Of a stretch of DNA of 64,000 nucleotides, positions 43,619 through 51,942 are shown piece after piece. Every line of letters begins with the position of its first letter. Position 1 is the first letter of the stretch. The notes beneath the pieces are model-generated. The model worked only from the letters and a program-made list of their open reading frames with translations, was not told the DNA's origin and did no database searches. The stretch lies in assembly GCF_019443105.1 (NCBI RefSeq), contig NZ_JAHZIJ010000003.1:248001-312000 (forward strand), in the 5' to 3' direction. A program made the translations under genes and the position numbers. This DNA comes from Paenibacillus oenotherae (GTDB lineage Bacteria > Bacillota > Bacilli > Paenibacillales > Paenibacillaceae).

Positions 43619-44641
43619 TTATTTGCCGCGCTTGCCCTGCACATATTTGGCATCGAAGAGAAACAGCCGCATAAGCAGGTAAAGCGACGGGACAAGCAGC
43701 AGCAAGCCGAGAATGAAGACTGAGATCAGCGCAAGCGCCATCGGTTCACTGGTGAAATTATCGTGAATCGTTAAGTACGGATACAGAATATACGGCAGAT
43801 GCGCGGCGCCATAGCCGAAGAAGGCGAACCCGAACTGCAGCATGACGAATATAAAAGCGAGCCCGAGCCGCTTCCGTGTCCACAGCAGATAGACAGCTAC
43901 TAGGAAACAGCCAAAGGAAACAACGAACATCCAGGCGAGGGATGTCATCCGGTCAAAGTGCTCCGCATTATGGCCGCGAATAGCGAAGAAGACAAGCAGA
44001 CTGCTCAGAATGGTCGGCCCGCTCCACGCCAGCGCATATTTGCGGACGATCTCGAAGGCAATGCGGTCATTGGCACGGTTCGCATAGTAGCTGAGGAACA
44101 TCGCCGAGATGTACAGCACGCTTACAATCGCCAGCAGGACGACTGCCCATGAATAGGTGCTGGTGAACAGCTTGCCGTACAGAAAGGTCAGCTTGCCGCT
44201 CGCGTCCACCTCAATATATCCGCCCTCCGATATAGTCATTACGGTGGAGAGCGAGGCCGGAATTAAGAGCCCGCTTGCGCCGTACAGAAATACGTAAGGC
44301 GTCTTGCTCCGTGTACCGTACGTGTTAAAGGCATAGTAGGAGCCGCGAATGGCCAGCAGAATGACGGCGACACTGCCCGGCACGAGCAGCGCGGTGCCAA
44401 AGTAATAGGCGGTATCCGGGAAGAAGCCGACGATACCAACGAAGAAGAAGACGAGAAACACATTCGTAACTTCCCATACGGGCGAGAGGTAGCGCTCAAT
44501 AATATTGTTGATGAGATGGCGCTTGCCTGTTATCGCACTGTAGTAGCTGAAGAATCCGGCGCCGAAGTCAATAGAGGCTACAATCAGGTAGCCGAATAGA
44601 AAGATCCACAGTACGGTAATTCCAAGCACTTCATAGCTCAT
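43619..44641 (-). CDS. ythB: Cytochrome bd-type oxidase subunit II (YthB/CbdB-like)
   Basis: A 340-aa membrane protein with about nine helices (YEVLGITVLWIFLFGYLIVA, SIDFGAGFFSYY, LSPVWEVTNVFLVFFFVGIVGFFPDTAYYFG). It is more distant from CydB at 29 kb than two duplicates would be and resembles B. subtilis YthB and Geobacillus CbdB. Start ATG overlaps the subunit I stop by 4 bases. Confidence 0.85.
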   Translation of the reverse strand: MSYEVLGITVLWIFLFGYLIVASIDFGAGFFSYYSAITGKRHLINNIIERYLSPVWEVTNVFLVFFFVGIVGFFPDTAYYFGTALLVPGSVAVILLAIRGSYYAFNTYGTRSKTPYVFLYGASGLLIPASLSTVMTISEGGYIEVDASGKLTFLYGKLFTSTYSWAVVLLAIVSVLYISAMFLSYYANRANDRIAFEIVRKYALAWSGPTILSSLLVFFAIRGHNAEHFDRMTSLAWMFVVSFGCFLVAVYLLWTRKRLGLAFIFVMLQFGFAFFGYGAAHLPYILYPYLTIHDNFTSEPMALALISVFILGLLLLVPSLYLLMRLFLFDAKYVQGKRGK

Positions 44642-45993
44642 GCGTTGTCGCCCCCTTCAATGCCTCGTGACTTCATCTCCTCTTCCGCCGGGTTGCTGCG
44701 GAACATTCGTGTAAGCACGCGAACAGATGTTACGCCGAGAACGATATACAGCAAGGAGAAGAGCAGCAGCATTGTATCGACATGATCGGATACGGTCGCA
44801 CCCTCCGATGTCTTCATAATGCCGCGGAGTATCCAGGGCTGACGCCCGATCTCGGAGAAGATCCAGCCATGCTCTATCGTCAGCATCGCGACAGGCGCGG
44901 CAACGATGATGGCGCGCAGCATCCATTTGTTCGAGAAGGCGAGATGTCTTTTGCGCCAGAGCAGGAACATGAAGGCGGCTGCGACAAGCGTCATAAGCGC
45001 GACAAGCCCCATTTTCATATCGAACAGGTAGTGAATTATGAGCGGCGGATGCTCATCCTCAGGGATATCATTCAGTCCGGTGACCTCCGCATTCGGCAGG
45101 CCGTGAGCAAGAATGCTGAGCGCATAAGGAATTTCGAGTCCGTACTTGATCTCATTGTCCTCGGTCAGTATACCGCCGAGCACGAGCGGAGCTTTCTCGG
45201 ATGTCTCGAAATGCCATTCCATGGCAGCCAGCTTCTCGGGCTGGTAGTTGGCCAAATATTTGCCGGACAGGTCGCCGATAATGGCGCTGCCGATAATGAA
45301 GACGAAGGCGGAAACCATCGTCAGACGGAGCGCTTTCTTGTAATAGACATGATTGCGGCCCTTGAGCAGCGACCAAGCTGCAATTGCTGCAAGCACAAGA
45401 GCGCAGGTTAAGTAGGCGGTAATCAGCACATGCGACACCTTGGTCGGCATCGCCGGACTGAGCATAGCTCCGAATGGCTCGATATCGGTGATTTTGCCGT
45501 TCTCCACAGTTACGCCGGCAGGCGCATTCATAAACGCGTTCACGATGGTAATGAAGAACGCCGATGCGGACGAGCCGAGCACGACAGGCACAAGCAGCCA
45601 GAAGTGAACCATTCGATTCTTGAACCGGTCCCACGTATACAGATAAATGCCGAGAAAGATCGCTTCGAAGAAGAAAGCGAACGTCTCCATGAACAGCGGC
45701 AGTGCGATGGACTGTCCCGCAACACGCATAAAGCTAGGCCACAGCAAGCTGAGCTGCAAGCCGATCGCCGTACCTGTCACAACACCGACGGCGACTGTAA
45801 TGACGAAGCCGCGCGCCCAGCGGCGGGCCATAAGCAGGTAATGCGGATCATTCCGCTTAATGCCGATCCATTCGGCAAGCGCAATCATCAGCGGGACGCC
45901 AACTCCAAGCGTTGCGAAGATAATGTGAAAGAAAAGTGTAAATGACGTCAAAATCCGGCTGTACATGACCGGATCGTATGCGCTTAATAACAT
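44638..45993 (-). CDS. ythA: Cytochrome bd-type oxidase subunit I (YthA/CbdA-like)
   Basis: A 451-aa membrane protein. His in LTSFTLFFHIIFATLGVG, GTAIGLQLSLLWPSFM, then EIGRQPWILRGIM near residue 390 as in all subunit I proteins. The quinol-side loop is short, as in CbdA of Geobacillus. GGAGGGG sits 7 bases before ATG. It is the second oxidase in this window and probably has different oxygen affinity or regulation from CydAB. Confidence 0.88.
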   Translation of the reverse strand: MLLSAYDPVMYSRILTSFTLFFHIIFATLGVGVPLMIALAEWIGIKRNDPHYLLMARRWARGFVITVAVGVVTGTAIGLQLSLLWPSFMRVAGQSIALPLFMETFAFFFEAIFLGIYLYTWDRFKNRMVHFWLLVPVVLGSSASAFFITIVNAFMNAPAGVTVENGKITDIEPFGAMLSPAMPTKVSHVLITAYLTCALVLAAIAAWSLLKGRNHVYYKKALRLTMVSAFVFIIGSAIIGDLSGKYLANYQPEKLAAMEWHFETSEKAPLVLGGILTEDNEIKYGLEIPYALSILAHGLPNAEVTGLNDIPEDEHPPLIIHYLFDMKMGLVALMTLVAAAFMFLLWRKRHLAFSNKWMLRAIIVAAPVAMLTIEHGWIFSEIGRQPWILRGIMKTSEGATVSDHVDTMLLLFSLLYIVLGVTSVRVLTRMFRSNPAEEEMKSRGIEGGDNA

Positions 45994-46045
45994 CTAGAAT
46001 CCCCTCCAGCTTGTTGTGCTATGTTTACTATTACCTGTTCAGGCA

Positions 46046-46168
46046 TCAACTGAATATTCTTCGGGATAAGGCCAGCAGCATAACGGCTGCGACCACAATA
46101 CAGAGGATAATGAGCCTTTTCTCTTGCTTGGCAACGCGATTGTCCTTCGAACTGCGGTTATTCTCCAT
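46046..46168 (-). CDS. Small single-helix membrane protein, 40 aa
   Basis: ATG 46168 follows GGAGGG by 11 bases. The N-terminal 18 residues are polar and charged; then comes one hydrophobic helix (LIILCIVVAAVMLLALS) and RRIFS. It is the first gene after the operator and the last before ythA, so it may be an assembly factor or extra subunit of this oxidase (inference). Confidence 0.55.
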   Translation of the reverse strand: MENNRSSKDNRVAKQEKRLIILCIVVAAVMLLALSRRIFS

Positions 46169-46228
46169 CCTGATCCCATCCCTCCAAAGTCTAAGTATGT
46201 GATAATCTTACTAGTATTATAAACAGAT

Positions 46229-46246
46229 ATGTGATATTTTTCACAT
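46229..46246 (-). promoter_or_regulatory. Perfect Rex/Fnr-like palindrome before the second oxidase operon
   Basis: ATGTGA-tatttt-TCACAT is a perfect inverted repeat. It matches the TGTGA-N6-TCACA form of Fnr sites and differs at the outer base from Rex TTGTGA-N6-TCACAA. A second half-site (TATGTGATAATC) lies 30 bases nearer the operon, at ~46196. It lies between the small membrane gene and the divergent pentapeptide gene. Confidence 0.65.
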
Positions 46247-46391
46247 ACAATTGTGTCTTATGTCTGAATAAATGATGTCGAACTGTTGAACCCGGACGTT
46301 GATGCCATACCGCAGGGCGGGCAGTTCGTGCTAGAATAAAAAAAGAACAGACATCATGTAAAGTATCAGTAAGGTGAGAGGATGAACGCTC

Positions 46392-46997
46392 ATGTATCAA
46401 TATATAGACGAGACATATGAAGGAGTGGATTTCAGCTATTCCGACAAGCGGGATGGAGAGCTCCAGCATTGTACGTTTAAGAAGTGCAGTTTTCGCGGGA
46501 CATCATTGGAAGAGATCAATACGATAGGCTGCAGCTTTATTGAATGCGACTTTAGAGATGCGGGATTGAATGCCTCCATACATAATGATTCGGCCTTTAT
46601 GAATTGTCAGTTTAGCGGTGCTAATCTTTTCGTGGCCAAATTTATTAATTGTAAAATGACGGGTTCGGACTTCGCGGCAGCCCAGCTCGACGGTGTTACC
46701 TTGAGCAAAGGGGATTGGTCTTACACGAATCTGCGCAATCACAATCTCTCCAAGCAGGACTTGCGCGACATTCGCTTCATTGAAGCGGATCTCTACAGCT
46801 GCAATCTTCAGAAAGCGGATCTGCGGGGGGCTGATCTGACCGGCGCCCATCTGGTCAAGACGAATCTGCAGGGGACGGATTTCAGAGGAGCGATATTGGA
46901 CGGTGTTGACTTCAAAGCGCTGGATTTGAAGGGCGCACGTATGGACATGAGCCATGGGGCGGCTTTTCTGCGCGCGTTAGGAGCTAAAGTAGACTAA
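46392..46997 (+). CDS. Pentapeptide-repeat protein
   Basis: A 201-aa protein made almost wholly of A(D/N)LXX pentapeptides (CDFRDAGLN, CQFSGANLFVAKF, NLRNHNLSKQDLRDIRF, DLYSCNLQKADLRGADLTGAHLV, NLQGTDFRGAILDGVDF), forming a right-handed four-sided beta helix. Members include DNA-gyrase-protecting Qnr/MfpA-type proteins and unknowns; length and two-block layout fit Qnr-like proteins, but no function is proven. Extended -10-like TGCTAGAAT at 46329-46337 upstream. Confidence 0.88.
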   Translation: MYQYIDETYEGVDFSYSDKRDGELQHCTFKKCSFRGTSLEEINTIGCSFIECDFRDAGLNASIHNDSAFMNCQFSGANLFVAKFINCKMTGSDFAAAQLDGVTLSKGDWSYTNLRNHNLSKQDLRDIRFIEADLYSCNLQKADLRGADLTGAHLVKTNLQGTDFRGAILDGVDFKALDLKGARMDMSHGAAFLRALGAKVD

Positions 46998-47041
46998 GAG
47001 AGCCTATTAGTTCAATTGACAAAAAGGGTGTGGATGCTATA

Positions 47042-47956
47042 GTGAACAAGCCTCGAATTGCGGTCGTTGGAAGCTTGAATATGGATGTCGTTGTATCTGT
47101 GGAGCGGCTCCCGAGAATTGGGGAAACGATTACGGGTGAAGCCGTTCATTATATACCCGGTGGCAAAGGGGCCAATCAAGCGCTGGGCTGCAGCCGTTTG
47201 ACAGCCGAGACGGTTATGGTAGGGTGCATCGGCTCCGATCCATTCGGGGCAACGGTACTCCATGGATTGGCTGCCAGCGGAGTGGGTCTTGAAGCGGTAG
47301 GCGTTATGGAAGAAATAATGACGGGAACGGCTCATATATCGCATACGCCGGAGGATAATTGCATTATTGTCGTAGCCGGAGCCAATGCGCTATGTTCGGC
47401 AGCCTATGTCCGCCAGCATGAAACAGTGGTCGCATCGGCCCATGTAGTCATGGCACAGCTGGAAATTCCGCTTGACGCGGTCATCGAGGCCTTCACTATC
47501 GCGAAGAAGGCGGGAAGAGTAACGATACTTAATCCTGCACCGGCGAGAGCTTTGCCCGAGGAACTGCTGCTGTTGACGGATTACGTTACGCCCAATGAGA
47601 CGGAATGGGAGCTAATTAGCGGCGTGTCCGGTCAGAGTGACGAGAGCCTGCTGAGCAGCACAATTATCGAATGGGAGAAGCAGTACAGCAGCAAGGTGAT
47701 CATGACGCGGGGGGATAAGGGATGCTCCTATGTGGAGGATGGGCAGCTGCATACATGTCCGGCCCCCCGCGTTCAAGTTGTGGATACGACAGGAGCGGGG
47801 GATGCCTTCAATGCGGCCCTCGCGTACGGTCTGGCGCAGCACAAACCATTGGCAGAGGCTGCCGCGCTGGCTGTCACCTCTGCCTCCCTCTCTGTACAGA
47901 GGTTCGGAGCACAGGACGGCATGCCGTCACTGCAGGAAGTTGAAGCAGCGCTATAG
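47042..47956 (+). CDS. rbsK: Ribokinase-family sugar kinase
   Basis: A ~304-aa PfkB-family kinase: VVGSLNMDVVV at the start, GGKGANQA (substrate Gly-Gly), NPAPA, TPNETEWE, and the C-terminal catalytic DTTGAGDAFNAAL with its Asp base near residue 250. These are the hallmark motifs of ribokinase, which makes ribose-5-phosphate. It stands alone, without rbs transport genes. GTG 47042 is preferred (AAGGGTG 10 bases upstream) over GTG 47030. Confidence 0.85.
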   Translation: MNKPRIAVVGSLNMDVVVSVERLPRIGETITGEAVHYIPGGKGANQALGCSRLTAETVMVGCIGSDPFGATVLHGLAASGVGLEAVGVMEEIMTGTAHISHTPEDNCIIVVAGANALCSAAYVRQHETVVASAHVVMAQLEIPLDAVIEAFTIAKKAGRVTILNPAPARALPEELLLLTDYVTPNETEWELISGVSGQSDESLLSSTIIEWEKQYSSKVIMTRGDKGCSYVEDGQLHTCPAPRVQVVDTTGAGDAFNAALAYGLAQHKPLAEAAALAVTSASLSVQRFGAQDGMPSLQEVEAAL

Positions 47957-48021
47957 CCCGGCCTGAGCCAGCTTCTCGTCTGCTCCGTATGAAGGGAGCG
48001 GCTCTGAATATTGCCACCGCA

Positions 48022-48360
48022 TCGCTTAAAGCCCCTTCGGGTCCGCCCAGTGGAGCTTTAAGCGACATTGGATTGGAGCTCCCGGCGAATCGCATGGCCT
48101 TGTATGATCGTGGTCGATCAAATTACTGCTGCCGGGGGGAGCTCCATCAACAGCGAACATTCCTGCGAAATAGCAGGCTTTTACTCGGTTCCGGGCTACT
48201 GAAGTGCGAATACCTGCAAATAAGCAGGAAATTTCATCGTTTATGCTCTTATTTGCTTTTTCCACCATATATGCCTGCGCTATCGCAGGCATTCTACCTC
48301 CCACCGCTTTTTTTACCGAAATTGCTGCACGATCGCAGGCTTCCTTTACGCATCCCCAGG
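48022..48360 (+). repeat. Three-hairpin dispersed element, copy D, with extra palindromes
   Basis: CGCTTAAAG (48023) pairs with CTTTAAGCG (48056), and GGAGCTCCCGGC at ~48076 with its inverse at ~48135. Then come CCTGC-GAAATA-GCAGG (48164), CCTGC-AAATAA-GCAGG (48208), GCCTGC-GCTATC-GCAGGC (48271) and CTGC-ACGATC-GCAG (48326). The last three keep the order and spacing (about 60 and 53) of copy A. Nothing coding. Confidence 0.75.
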
Positions 48361-48373
48361 AGCTCCCGCTGTT

Positions 48374-48467
48374 AAAAACCTCCACCGACTCACCTAACTG
48401 GTTGCAATGTGCCCCCCTATTGTCAGCACAATCTAACAATAGGGGCAGTTAAGTGAGAGTGGAGGTT
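48374..48467 (-). terminator. Long double-stem terminator
   Basis: Outer arms AACCTCCAC...GACTCACCTAACTG and CAGTTAAGTGAGAGTGGAGGTT enclose a second stem GTGCCCCCCTATTGT / ACAATAGGGGCA. The minus strand continues into TTTTTAAC. It lies directly behind the J-like gene; its ~90-nt size resembles a small palindromic element used as terminator. Confidence 0.65.
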
Positions 48468-48475
48468 TATTATTA

Positions 48476-49384
48476 TCATTCTGGCTTTATATAGTTGGTA
48501 ATGAAATGCAGTGCCTTGGCATCATTGTTGCCTCCGGTACGCAAGCCATATATAAATTCGTTGTTCGACTTCAGCGGCAGCTTCTGAGCCAGCGGACTGG
48601 AGCTAAGATCAATGCCGTAAATATGCTCGGCAGTATCCTCTGCTGCTTTAGCCTTCATTGCCGAATCAGGCGGCAAATGGGGCTGGAACAAGCCGGCTGC
48701 TTCAGCATCGAGGTTTCTGAGCACGCCCTGGCTGCTCAGCCATGCGAAGGCGGAACGATCCATGATGAACGCATCGGGCTTCTCGGTCATCAAAGTTATG
48801 ACAGCTTTCTGCTGCAGCACGAAATCCGTCTGTCCCTCAGGTAAAGTGGGCAAATAAGTGATCATGACTGCGGTTCGCTTCCATTCCGGGAACTGTGCGA
48901 GCAATGCGTTCTCGGCAATTTCCAGCTCATCACTTTCTTGATTGCCAAAATCACCGATAAACATGACGGATAAATCGATTGGAGGCAGGTTGGCCAGCCT
49001 TTCCTGTTCAGCCTGATAATTCAGGTAAATCTGGATGCCGTAGATCAGAAGAGCGATAACGAGAATACCGCCCAGCAGATGAAACTTATAATAATGGAAA
49101 AAGTGATCGGTTTTCTCGGCTGCGCCTGCGAACTTCTTGTATTTGCCGTATTCTTTTTCAGTAAATTGATCTACCGTTCTCTGATCATCGAGCCCAAGGA
49201 TGAGCCGGTACGCGCTGCTGATCTCTGCAAAAGAATCCTCAGCGCTCTCAGGGTCAGAGCTGCTCTGGCGCTGCTTTCGGGATCGAGCCTGGCGGGCCAG
49301 AATGGAGAATCGTTGCTCCACTTCTTCTTTGCTGGCATTCTCGGGTAGACCCATTCGCTCATAGGCCTGCTTCAACTTGTCCAT
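48476..49384 (-). CDS. J-domain-like membrane protein without HPD motif
   Basis: A 302-aa protein. The first ~70 residues follow the J-domain plan (LKQAYERMGLPENASKEEVEQRF, then FAEISSAYRLILG) but the HPD tripeptide that activates DnaK is absent. One transmembrane helix at ~105-125 (LLGGILVIALLIYGIQIYL) is followed by an extracytoplasmic periplasmic-binding-like domain (DLSVMFIGDFGNQESDELEIAEN). ATG 49384 lies 6 bases after GAGGTG. Chaperone activity is doubtful; a scaffold or sensor role is possible. Confidence 0.65.
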   Translation of the reverse strand: MDKLKQAYERMGLPENASKEEVEQRFSILARQARSRKQRQSSSDPESAEDSFAEISSAYRLILGLDDQRTVDQFTEKEYGKYKKFAGAAEKTDHFFHYYKFHLLGGILVIALLIYGIQIYLNYQAEQERLANLPPIDLSVMFIGDFGNQESDELEIAENALLAQFPEWKRTAVMITYLPTLPEGQTDFVLQQKAVITLMTEKPDAFIMDRSAFAWLSSQGVLRNLDAEAAGLFQPHLPPDSAMKAKAAEDTAEHIYGIDLSSSPLAQKLPLKSNNEFIYGLRTGGNNDAKALHFITNYIKPE

Positions 49385-49397
49385 ATGATTCACCTCT

Positions 49398-49580
49398 ATG
49401 TGTCACTTGTGTCGATTTAATCATCTTACCATAGAAGGAGCTTCGTTACACGGAGGAGAAGAATATAGGCAGGCGCGGAAATCAGCCTTGTGGTTTCCCT
49501 GGCTAGCGAAGGTGAATAAGCAGCCTTTGCGTCGTGTTGCAAGGGCAGCAATTCGCCGTCGCCGCAGAAACTCGCAGTGA
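49398..49580 (+). CDS. Possible small basic protein
   Basis: Up to 60 residues ending in a strongly basic stretch (PLRRVARAAIRRRRRNSQ) with ALWFPWLAKVNKQ before it. The ATG at 49398 has no ribosome binding site, while GGAGGAG inside the frame is not followed by a normal start. Kept at low confidence because the composition is protein-like. Confidence 0.25.
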   Translation: MCHLCRFNHLTIEGASLHGGEEYRQARKSALWFPWLAKVNKQPLRRVARAAIRRRRRNSQ

Positions 49581-49638
49581 TAGGAAAGGACGAACAAAGA
49601 CATCATAAGTGGACAATCAGAGAGGATAGGTGTTCGTA

Positions 49639-50628
49639 TTGACACGAGAGCTTCGATGGGGAGTTATGGGCTGTGCAGGTATTGCCGTAAATTCAGTTAT
49701 TCCCGGCATTCATCAATCCAATTCGGGCAAAGTTGCTGCTATTGCGAGCCGCGGAATCGACAAGGCGCTGGAAACGGCGGCTAAGCTCAATATTCCTCGG
49801 GCATATGGCAGCTATGAGGAACTGCTTGAGGATGAGGAAATTGATGCGATCTACATACCGCTGCCGAATCATCTGCACATGGAATGGAGCATTCGGGCTA
49901 TGGAAGCTGGCAAGCATGTGCTTTGCGAGAAGCCAATAGCGCTGAATGCGGAGGAAGCGCAGCGGATGGCGGAGACAAGCCGATTATCGGGTGTTCAACT
50001 GTCGGAAGCATTCATGTACCGCCATCATCCGCGTTACAGCCGGATTCAAGAGATCATTCTCTCCGGAGAAATCGGCGAGGTGAGAGGCATTCATGGTGTT
50101 TTTACATTCAATAATGCCGAGGATAAGACGAATGTCCGTTACCGCAAAGAATGGGGCGGAGGATCGCTATATGACGTTGGCTGTTATCCGATCAGCGCAG
50201 CGCGAATGATTCTTGGAGCAGAGCCGGAGGCGGCAACGGTGCACGCATTCCTATCGCCGGAGCATGATCACGTCGATATGATGGCGTCCGGTATTCTGGA
50301 GTTTCCAGGCAAAGTGGCGCTGACGTTCGATTGCGGCATGTGGGCTGCGTTTCGCAATACGCTTGAGGTTCTGGGAACTAAGGGCCGCATTGAAGTTCCT
50401 TCTGCTTTTGTCTTTGAGAAGGCCAGTATCTTAATCCATACAGGAGAGGGCGTGCGCAAGGAGCCGCAGGAGATGCTGAACCAATATGCGCTGCAAGCGG
50501 ATGAATTTGCGCTTTCTGTGTGGGGAGAGAAGCGAGCGCGGTTCGGCCCGCTAGATGCTGTCGCGAACATGAAAGCGATAGATGCTTGTCTGGAGTCAGC
50601 GTATTCAAGAAAGAGAGTGCTGCTGTAG
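49639..50628 (+). CDS. Gfo/Idh/MocA-family oxidoreductase
   Basis: A 329-aa dehydrogenase: WGVMGCAGIAVNSVIPGI Rossmann loop, IYIPLPNHLHMEWS, CEKPIALNAEEA with the catalytic-region Lys, and LYDVGCYPISAARMILGAEP. It resembles the xylose/glucose-fructose-type dehydrogenase branch and differs from the paralogue at 39.5 kb. TTG 49639 follows ATAGGTG; GTG 49630 is the alternative. It is followed at 120 bases by an aldose epimerase, which fits work on a free sugar. Confidence 0.88.
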   Translation: MTRELRWGVMGCAGIAVNSVIPGIHQSNSGKVAAIASRGIDKALETAAKLNIPRAYGSYEELLEDEEIDAIYIPLPNHLHMEWSIRAMEAGKHVLCEKPIALNAEEAQRMAETSRLSGVQLSEAFMYRHHPRYSRIQEIILSGEIGEVRGIHGVFTFNNAEDKTNVRYRKEWGGGSLYDVGCYPISAARMILGAEPEAATVHAFLSPEHDHVDMMASGILEFPGKVALTFDCGMWAAFRNTLEVLGTKGRIEVPSAFVFEKASILIHTGEGVRKEPQEMLNQYALQADEFALSVWGEKRARFGPLDAVANMKAIDACLESAYSRKRVLL

Positions 50629-50747
50629 CCATTTATTGCAGCTGGAACCAGAGGTATTCGGTCATGTATCGACTGGAAACGAATGAAGAATTCTCGGTTT
50701 ACAATGATTGCAGCTATTAATCGATACTGACTGAAGGGGTGGGGAAT

Positions 50748-51743
50748 TTGAGACAACATAGAGCTTATGAAGACATGTATCTGGGCGAGAAAGCCATTTG
50801 GCTGGAAGGCGGTCGCTATGAAGCGGCGCTTCTGCCGGATAATGGTGGCAACCTCATAGCATTTCGTGACACCGAGAGCGGATATCGTTTCCTCCGCGAG
50901 CCTGAAGATGAGGATGGCATGAACAAATTCAAGGCGCGTCCCTTTGTGTACGGCATTCCTGTGCTGTTCCCGCCAAACCGCTACAAGGACGGGGAGTTTC
51001 CATGGAACGGCCGAACCTATCATTTTCCGGTGAACGAAGCGGAGACGGGCAATCATTTGCATGGATTTTTTACTGACATACCTTGGACAGTTGTGGAGTT
51101 TGGCCATACGAATAGCGAGAGCTTCGTAACCATTGCGAATCGAATAGATGAAAAGCATGAGGTTTACCGATATTTCCCGCATAAATTTACAATTAAGCTC
51201 CGTTACTCGATTAGTGAGGATGGCTTGCAGCAGCAGGTCATGATCCGCAATGAAGGTGATGATGAGATGCCGTGTCTGCTGGCGTTCCATACCGCAATTA
51301 ACGCCCCGTTCGCACCGGGCAGCACCGCAAAGGATTGCCGTGTGAAGGTGACGATTGGCGAGCGCTGGGAGCTGGACGAGCGGATGCTGCCAACGGGCAA
51401 ATATCAGCAGCTGACAGCGGAGGAGGAGCAGCTGCGGGATACGGGCATCTACCCGTTCGGGGGAGAGATGGACAACCATTATCGGGCAGCGCCTCAGAAT
51501 GGACGCAACCGGATGGAGCTTACCGATACGAAGCAGGCTGTTACTTTAATTTATGATGTTGGCGTTTCTTTTAAGCATTGGATGATCTGGAACAACTTCG
51601 GGAAAGAAGGCTTCCTCTGTCCTGAGCCGCAGATTAATCTTGTTAACGCGCCTCAGGTGGACCTGCCAGCGGATCAGATTGGACTGTTCAGCCTGAAGCC
51701 GGGTGAAATATGGGAAGAATCAGGACGATTGTACGTCAAATAA
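50748..51743 (+). CDS. Aldose 1-epimerase
   Basis: A ~331-aa beta-sandwich mutarotase. GGNLIAFRD near the start, PVLFPPNRYKDGEF, the catalytic His in GNHLHGFF (~100), a second His in LLAFHTAINAPF (~182) and the C-terminal Glu in LCPEPQINLVNAP that acts as base. It interconverts alpha and beta anomers of a hexose. TTG 50748 (GGGGTGGGG upstream) is preferred over GTG 50739. Confidence 0.85.
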   Translation: MRQHRAYEDMYLGEKAIWLEGGRYEAALLPDNGGNLIAFRDTESGYRFLREPEDEDGMNKFKARPFVYGIPVLFPPNRYKDGEFPWNGRTYHFPVNEAETGNHLHGFFTDIPWTVVEFGHTNSESFVTIANRIDEKHEVYRYFPHKFTIKLRYSISEDGLQQQVMIRNEGDDEMPCLLAFHTAINAPFAPGSTAKDCRVKVTIGERWELDERMLPTGKYQQLTAEEEQLRDTGIYPFGGEMDNHYRAAPQNGRNRMELTDTKQAVTLIYDVGVSFKHWMIWNNFGKEGFLCPEPQINLVNAPQVDLPADQIGLFSLKPGEIWEESGRLYVK

Positions 51744-51942
51744 GAGCAACTGCATTAGAACCTCTGGCCGAATGAGCGGTCAGGGGTTCTTGCTTGTATG
51801 GGTGTTCAAAAGGTTGGATTCCGATTATAATAGCAAAGTTGATTAATGCGATGAAGCATGCTGCTGGCCTCTCTATAGCTTGGCAGTGGTGTGCAATAGT
51901 TATTGTACAGGCTTTGCAATGAGGGAAGGGAGCGTTACTGTT

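Noticed and set aside
48160-48360. CRISPR array
   Set aside because: Hairpin repeats are only ~16 bp, vary in the loop, occur three or four times, and no cas genes are near.
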